Below are positions 61,128 to 64,000 of a stretch of DNA of 64,000 nucleotides, piece by piece. The position numbers and the translations under genes were made by a program. The stretch lies in NCBI GenBank assembly GCA_002279065.1, contig NCKB01000009.1:124001-188000 (forward strand). Direction: 5' to 3'. This DNA comes from Lysobacterales bacterium 15-68-25 (GTDB lineage Bacteria > Pseudomonadota > Gammaproteobacteria > Xanthomonadales > Rhodanobacteraceae). Numbering within the stretch: the stretch's first letter is position 1; each line of letters begins with the position of its first letter. The notes below the pieces were generated by a model, which saw nothing but the letters and a program-made list of their open reading frames with translations, did not search any database and had not been told where the DNA came from.

Positions 61128-62507
61128 TTGCCTCTGCCCAACATCACCCTCGCCGGCGGCGGTCCGGTCGGCGCCCTGCTCGCGCACCTGCTCGCCCTGC
61201 GCGGCTTCGCGGTGGACGTCTTCGAGAAACGGCCGGATCCGCGCACCGCCGGCTACGAAGCCGGGCGCTCGATCAACCTGGCACTGGCCGAGCGCGGCCT
61301 ACACGCGTTGCGCACCGCCGGCCTGGCCGAACGCGTGCTGTCGCTGGCGGTGATGATGCGCGGTCGCATGGTGCACGCCGGCGCGGCGCCACCTGTGCTG
61401 CAGCGCTACGGCGTGGACGACCGCGAAGTGATCTGGTCGGTCTCGCGCGGCGAACTCAACAAGCTGATGCTGGGCGCCGCCGAGGCGGCAGGCGTGCGCT
61501 TCCATTTCGGCCAGGTGGTCGAACGCGTCGACTTCGAGGCCCGCCGTCTGCACCTGCGCGACGCGGCCGGCGCGCGAAGGGAGCATGATTTCGAGCTCAT
61601 GCTGGGTGCCGATGGAGCGGGCTCGGCGGTCCGCGCCGCGATGCATCACGTGCTTCCGCTCGGCGAGCGGGTCGAGGCTCTGGGCCATGCCTACAAGGAA
61701 CTGGAGATTCCTCCCCGGCCAGGGGAAGGCGCGGCACGCTTCGCGATCGAGCCACACGCACTGCACATCTGGCCACGCGGCGGCTACATGTGCATCGCCC
61801 TGCCGAACCCGGAGGGCAGCTTCACCGTCACCCTGTTCCTGCCGGGCGTGGGGCCGTATCCGAGCTTCGCCACCCTGCCGGATGCGCGGCACGCGGCGGA
61901 TTTCTTCCGCGCTGAATTCCCCGACCTGCTGCCGCTGATGCCCGGCTTCGCGGAGGATTTCCAGGCGCATCCCGCGCCGAGCCTCTACACGCTCTACCTC
62001 GACCGCTGGCATCTGGATGGGCGCGCCGTGCTGCTCGGCGATGCCGCGCACGCGATGGTGCCTTTCCACGGCCAGGGCATGAACTGCGGGCTGGAAGATG
62101 CCGTGGAGCTGGCCGCACTGCTGGCCGGCAGTCCCGCCGACCCTTCCGGCGTGTTTGCCGAGTTCCAGCGCCGACGCAAGCCCAACGCCGATGCGATCGC
62201 GGCCATGGCGCTGGAAAATTACATAGAGATGCGCGACTCGGTCGCCGATCCGCGCTACCTGGCCAAGCGCGCGCTCGGCCTGAGGCTGGCTGAAGCGGCA
62301 CCGTCGCATTTCATGACACGCTACCGCATGGTCACCTTCACACAGCTGCCCTACGCGTTCGCGTACGAGCGCGGCAAGGCACAGGATGTGCTGCTCGACG
62401 AACTGCTGACCACGACCGATGGCGATCCCCTGGCCGTGGCCATGGACGACGCGGCCGCCCTGTTCCGTGCCAGGCTGGAGCCGCTGCCAGACATTCCCCA
62501 TGGATGA
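61128..62507 (+). CDS. kmo: Kynurenine 3-monooxygenase
   Basis: KMO is an FAD monooxygenase that hydroxylates kynurenine in the tryptophan-to-quinolinate pathway. The 459-residue protein has the FAD motif GGGPVGALLA, the KMO signature SINLALAERGLHAL, the GD-motif region LLGDAAHAMVPFHGQGMN and C-terminal YIEMRDSV. The start is TTG at 61128; no ATG or GTG fits the family N-terminus. It lies 63 bp after phaB and overlaps the DUF3293 gene by 8 bp. nbaC, the next-but-one enzyme, is at 22.2 kb. Confidence 0.93.
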   Translation: MPLPNITLAGGGPVGALLAHLLALRGFAVDVFEKRPDPRTAGYEAGRSINLALAERGLHALRTAGLAERVLSLAVMMRGRMVHAGAAPPVLQRYGVDDREVIWSVSRGELNKLMLGAAEAAGVRFHFGQVVERVDFEARRLHLRDAAGARREHDFELMLGADGAGSAVRAAMHHVLPLGERVEALGHAYKELEIPPRPGEGAARFAIEPHALHIWPRGGYMCIALPNPEGSFTVTLFLPGVGPYPSFATLPDARHAADFFRAEFPDLLPLMPGFAEDFQAHPAPSLYTLYLDRWHLDGRAVLLGDAAHAMVPFHGQGMNCGLEDAVELAALLAGSPADPSGVFAEFQRRRKPNADAIAAMALENYIEMRDSVADPRYLAKRALGLRLAEAAPSHFMTRYRMVTFTQLPYAFAYERGKAQDVLLDELLTTTDGDPLAVAMDDAAALFRARLEPLPDIPHG

Positions 62508-62919
62508 CCGCCTGCTCGCCGCCTATCGGCGCACCGACTACCGGGTGCGCCTGCCAAGCGGCGGCACGAGCAGCCTGCGCGTGGACGAACCGCTGCCGGC
62601 AGCGCTGCACGCGCTGGTCGGAGCGTCGCCCTGGGGCTTCGTCACTGCATGGCATCCCGGCTCACATCCCGCACCAAGGAAGGCCAATCGAGCAGCACAA
62701 CGGCAATTGCTTGCCGAACTGCTCGGGGAACCGACGACCCAGCGGATTCTTGGCGCCGTCGGCGTGGGAGCAGAGGGCTGGCGTGAGCCCAGCCTGTTGG
62801 TGATCGGCACGGACATCGGCGTGCTGGAACGACTGGCCAGGGCATTTGGCCAGCTGGCCTTTCTGGGCGGCGACGGACCGGGTGCGGCACGTCTGCACCG
62901 GACGCCGATCGCGCCCTGA
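62500..62919 (+). CDS. DUF3293 family protein
   Basis: This 139-residue cytosolic protein matches the DUF3293 pattern: an N-terminal YRRTDYRV, then PWGFVTAWHPGSHP with NRAAQRQLLAEL, and a C-terminal LGQLAFLGGDGPG-like end (FGQLAFLGGDGPGAARL). No function is known for the family. It starts 8 bp before the kmo stop (62500-62507) and ends 60 bp before ccmA. Its link to kmo may be only positional. Confidence 0.8.
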   Translation: MDDRLLAAYRRTDYRVRLPSGGTSSLRVDEPLPAALHALVGASPWGFVTAWHPGSHPAPRKANRAAQRQLLAELLGEPTTQRILGAVGVGAEGWREPSLLVIGTDIGVLERLARAFGQLAFLGGDGPGAARLHRTPIAP

Positions 62920-62979
62920 GTCGACGGCGACACGGGACCGCATGGACAAGTCCCGCAGGCATTGCGGACAATCCGACGG

Positions 62980-63609
62980 ATGACCGTTTCCGCCCCGCCC
63001 CTGCTCGCAGCCTCCGCATTGAGCTTTTACCGCCAGGACGAGCCCGTGTTCGGCCCGCTGCAGTTCGAGCTGCATCCCGGCCAGCTGGCGCTGGTGGAGG
63101 GGGACAACGGCAGCGGCAAGACCACCCTGCTGCGCGTGCTGGCCGGCCTGCTGCACGTGGACGAGGGCGAGCTGCACTGGCGCGGAGAGCCCCTTCGGCG
63201 CGATGCCTGTGCTGGCGAGATCATCTTTCTCGGCCACCAGCTCGGACTCAAGGGCGACCTCAGCCCCCGCGAGAATCTGCGCATCGCCGCCGGCCTGCAT
63301 GGCGAGCGCGACGGCCAGGATCCGGCTCGCGCCTTGCGCGAGGTCGGTCTGGCCGGCTACGAGGACGAGCCGGTGCGTCGACTGTCTGCCGGGCAGAAGA
63401 AGCGCGCCGCGCTAGCCCGCCTGCTGCTGGTGCCGGCGACGCTCTGGCTGCTCGACGAGCCCTACGCCAATCTCGACCGCCATGGCATCGCCCTGGTCAA
63501 CCGCCTGCTCGAACGACACGTCGCTGCCGGAGGTGCCGCGCTGGTCACCAGCCATGGGGCCGTAAGTTTCCACGGCGGCGAGCCGCAGCGCATACGGATG
63601 CACGCATGA
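62980..63609 (+). CDS. ccmA: Haem exporter ATP-binding protein CcmA
   Basis: CcmA is the ATPase of CcmABCD, which releases holo-CcmE for cytochrome c maturation. The 209-residue protein has Walker [14 protein letters not shown], signature [15 protein letters not shown], Walker [13 protein letters not shown] and the late VTSHG H-loop. The start [11 protein letters not shown] at 62980 is chosen over an upstream TTG. It overlaps ccmB by 4 bp and opens the ccm operon that continues beyond the window. Confidence 0.96.
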   Translation: MTVSAPPLLAASALSFYRQDEPVFGPLQFELHPGQLALVEGDNGSGKTTLLRVLAGLLHVDEGELHWRGEPLRRDACAGEIIFLGHQLGLKGDLSPRENLRIAAGLHGERDGQDPARALREVGLAGYEDEPVRRLSAGQKKRAALARLLLVPATLWLLDEPYANLDRHGIALVNRLLERHVAAGGAALVTSHGAVSFHGGEPQRIRMHA

Positions 63610-64000
63610 GCCAGGCTCCGCTCGGACGCGCCTGCGCCGCCGTACTTCGACGCGACCTCACCCTCGCCTGGCGCCGCCGCGGCGACATCGCCATGCCGGT
63701 GCTGTATGCGCTGATCGTCACCACGCTGTTTCCCTTCGCGCTGGGCCCGGAAAACGCGCTGCTGCAGCGGATCGCCGGCGGCGCCGTGCTGGTGACCGTG
63801 CTGCTGGCGATGCTGCTGGCGCTGGACGGGATGTTCCGCAGCGACATCGAGGACGGCTCGCTGGAACAACTGGTGCTGGCACCGCAGCCTCTTGCGCTGA
63901 TGCTGGGTATGAAGATCCTCGCCCACTGGCTGACCACCGCGCTGCCGCTGATCGTGATCGCCCCGATGCTGGCCAGCATGCTGCAACTGCCGTCGACAGT
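63606..64000 (+). CDS. ccmB: Haem exporter permease CcmB, N-terminal part (cut by window edge)
   Basis: CcmB is the membrane partner of CcmA. The visible 131 codons begin [24 protein letters not shown], with membrane segments at about 30-50 and 55-75, and a third starting near 105 after the conserved [20 protein letters not shown]. The ATG overlaps the ccmA stop (ATGA). The rest of the gene and ccmC onward lie outside the window. Confidence 0.95.
   Translation, partial: MSQAPLGRACAAVLRRDLTLAWRRRGDIAMPVLYALIVTTLFPFALGPENALLQRIAGGAVLVTVLLAMLLALDGMFRSDIEDGSLEQLVLAPQPLALMLGMKILAHWLTTALPLIVIAPMLASMLQLPST

Overview
This is a 64 kb piece of high-GC chromosome that looks like a gammaproteobacterium of the order Xanthomonadales, probably family Rhodanobacteraceae (Dyella/Luteibacter/Rhodanobacter-like). 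The grounds are gene content and order: nlpD-yqaA-pcm-surE; ftsB-ispD-ispF; a compact his operon headed by a TrpR/YerC-like repressor gene; comEC-exbB-exbD-msbA-lpxK; sdhCDAB-sdhE-ygfX; and 3-hydroxyanthranilate dioxygenase plus kynurenine monooxygenase, enzymes of the eukaryote-like tryptophan-to-NAD route known in this order. The family assignment is inference from remembered gene order, not a phylogeny. Almost everything is dense core genome. I see no tRNA, rRNA, insertion sequence, prophage or CRISPR array.

Layout. 1-5.0 kb: 5' end of ftsH with rlmE, divergent from yhbY and a Mth938-like gene, then the leftward surE-pcm-yqaA-nlpD cluster. 5.2-14.0 kb: smr, then a long leftward cluster of truD, mgtE, ispF, ispD, ftsB, eno, a small membrane gene, kdsA and pyrG, mostly joined by 1-4 bp overlaps. 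14.2-20.1 kb: cyoABCD quinol oxidase (leftward) and a divergent aminopeptidase P. 20.3-26.5 kb: parE, nbaC, a Nudix gene and two amino-acid permeases separated by a terminator hairpin. 26.5-30.4 kb: a hairpin-rich non-coding gap, a Tat-exported HiPIP, the mtnBDC methionine-salvage operon and a C13 peptidase. 30.4-37.8 kb: the complete leftward his operon (hisR-G-D-C-B-H-A-F-IE). 37.9-47.1 kb: lipid A and envelope transport (lpxK, msbA, exbBD, comEC, lolD, lolC) and ygfX/sdhE. 47.1-51.8 kb: succinate dehydrogenase, a small SDHAF4/DUF1674-type gene and divergent ygfZ. 51.8-54.7 kb: a hairpin-rich leader, a SleB-type hydrolase, two glycine-zipper lipoproteins and a TatD-type nuclease. 54.8-59.6 kb: a MarR/EmrR-regulated tripartite efflux operon. 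59.7-64.0 kb: phaR, phaB, kmo, a DUF3293 gene and the start of the ccm cytochrome c maturation operon.

How the genes work together. Respiration is strongly represented: succinate dehydrogenase with two candidate assembly factors (SdhE and the DUF1674 protein), a bo-type quinol oxidase, a HiPIP electron carrier, and ccmAB. Envelope biogenesis is the second theme: kdsA, lpxK, msbA, lolCD, ftsB, nlpD, ftsH and the SleB-type hydrolase. nbaC and kmo lie about 39 kb apart, so the kynurenine genes are dispersed rather than in one operon.

The most useful non-coding observations are a promoter and 24-bp dyad at the head of the his operon, touching the start codon of the repressor gene; a palindromic site just upstream of mtnB that recurs near 52.7 kb; hairpin clusters at 26.5-26.85 kb and 51.8-52.0 kb; TGC/GCA-rich dyads upstream of phaR and phaB; and a dyad at the start of the efflux regulator gene. 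I found no convincing wholly new multi-gene system. The unexplained structure is regulatory or RNA-level.
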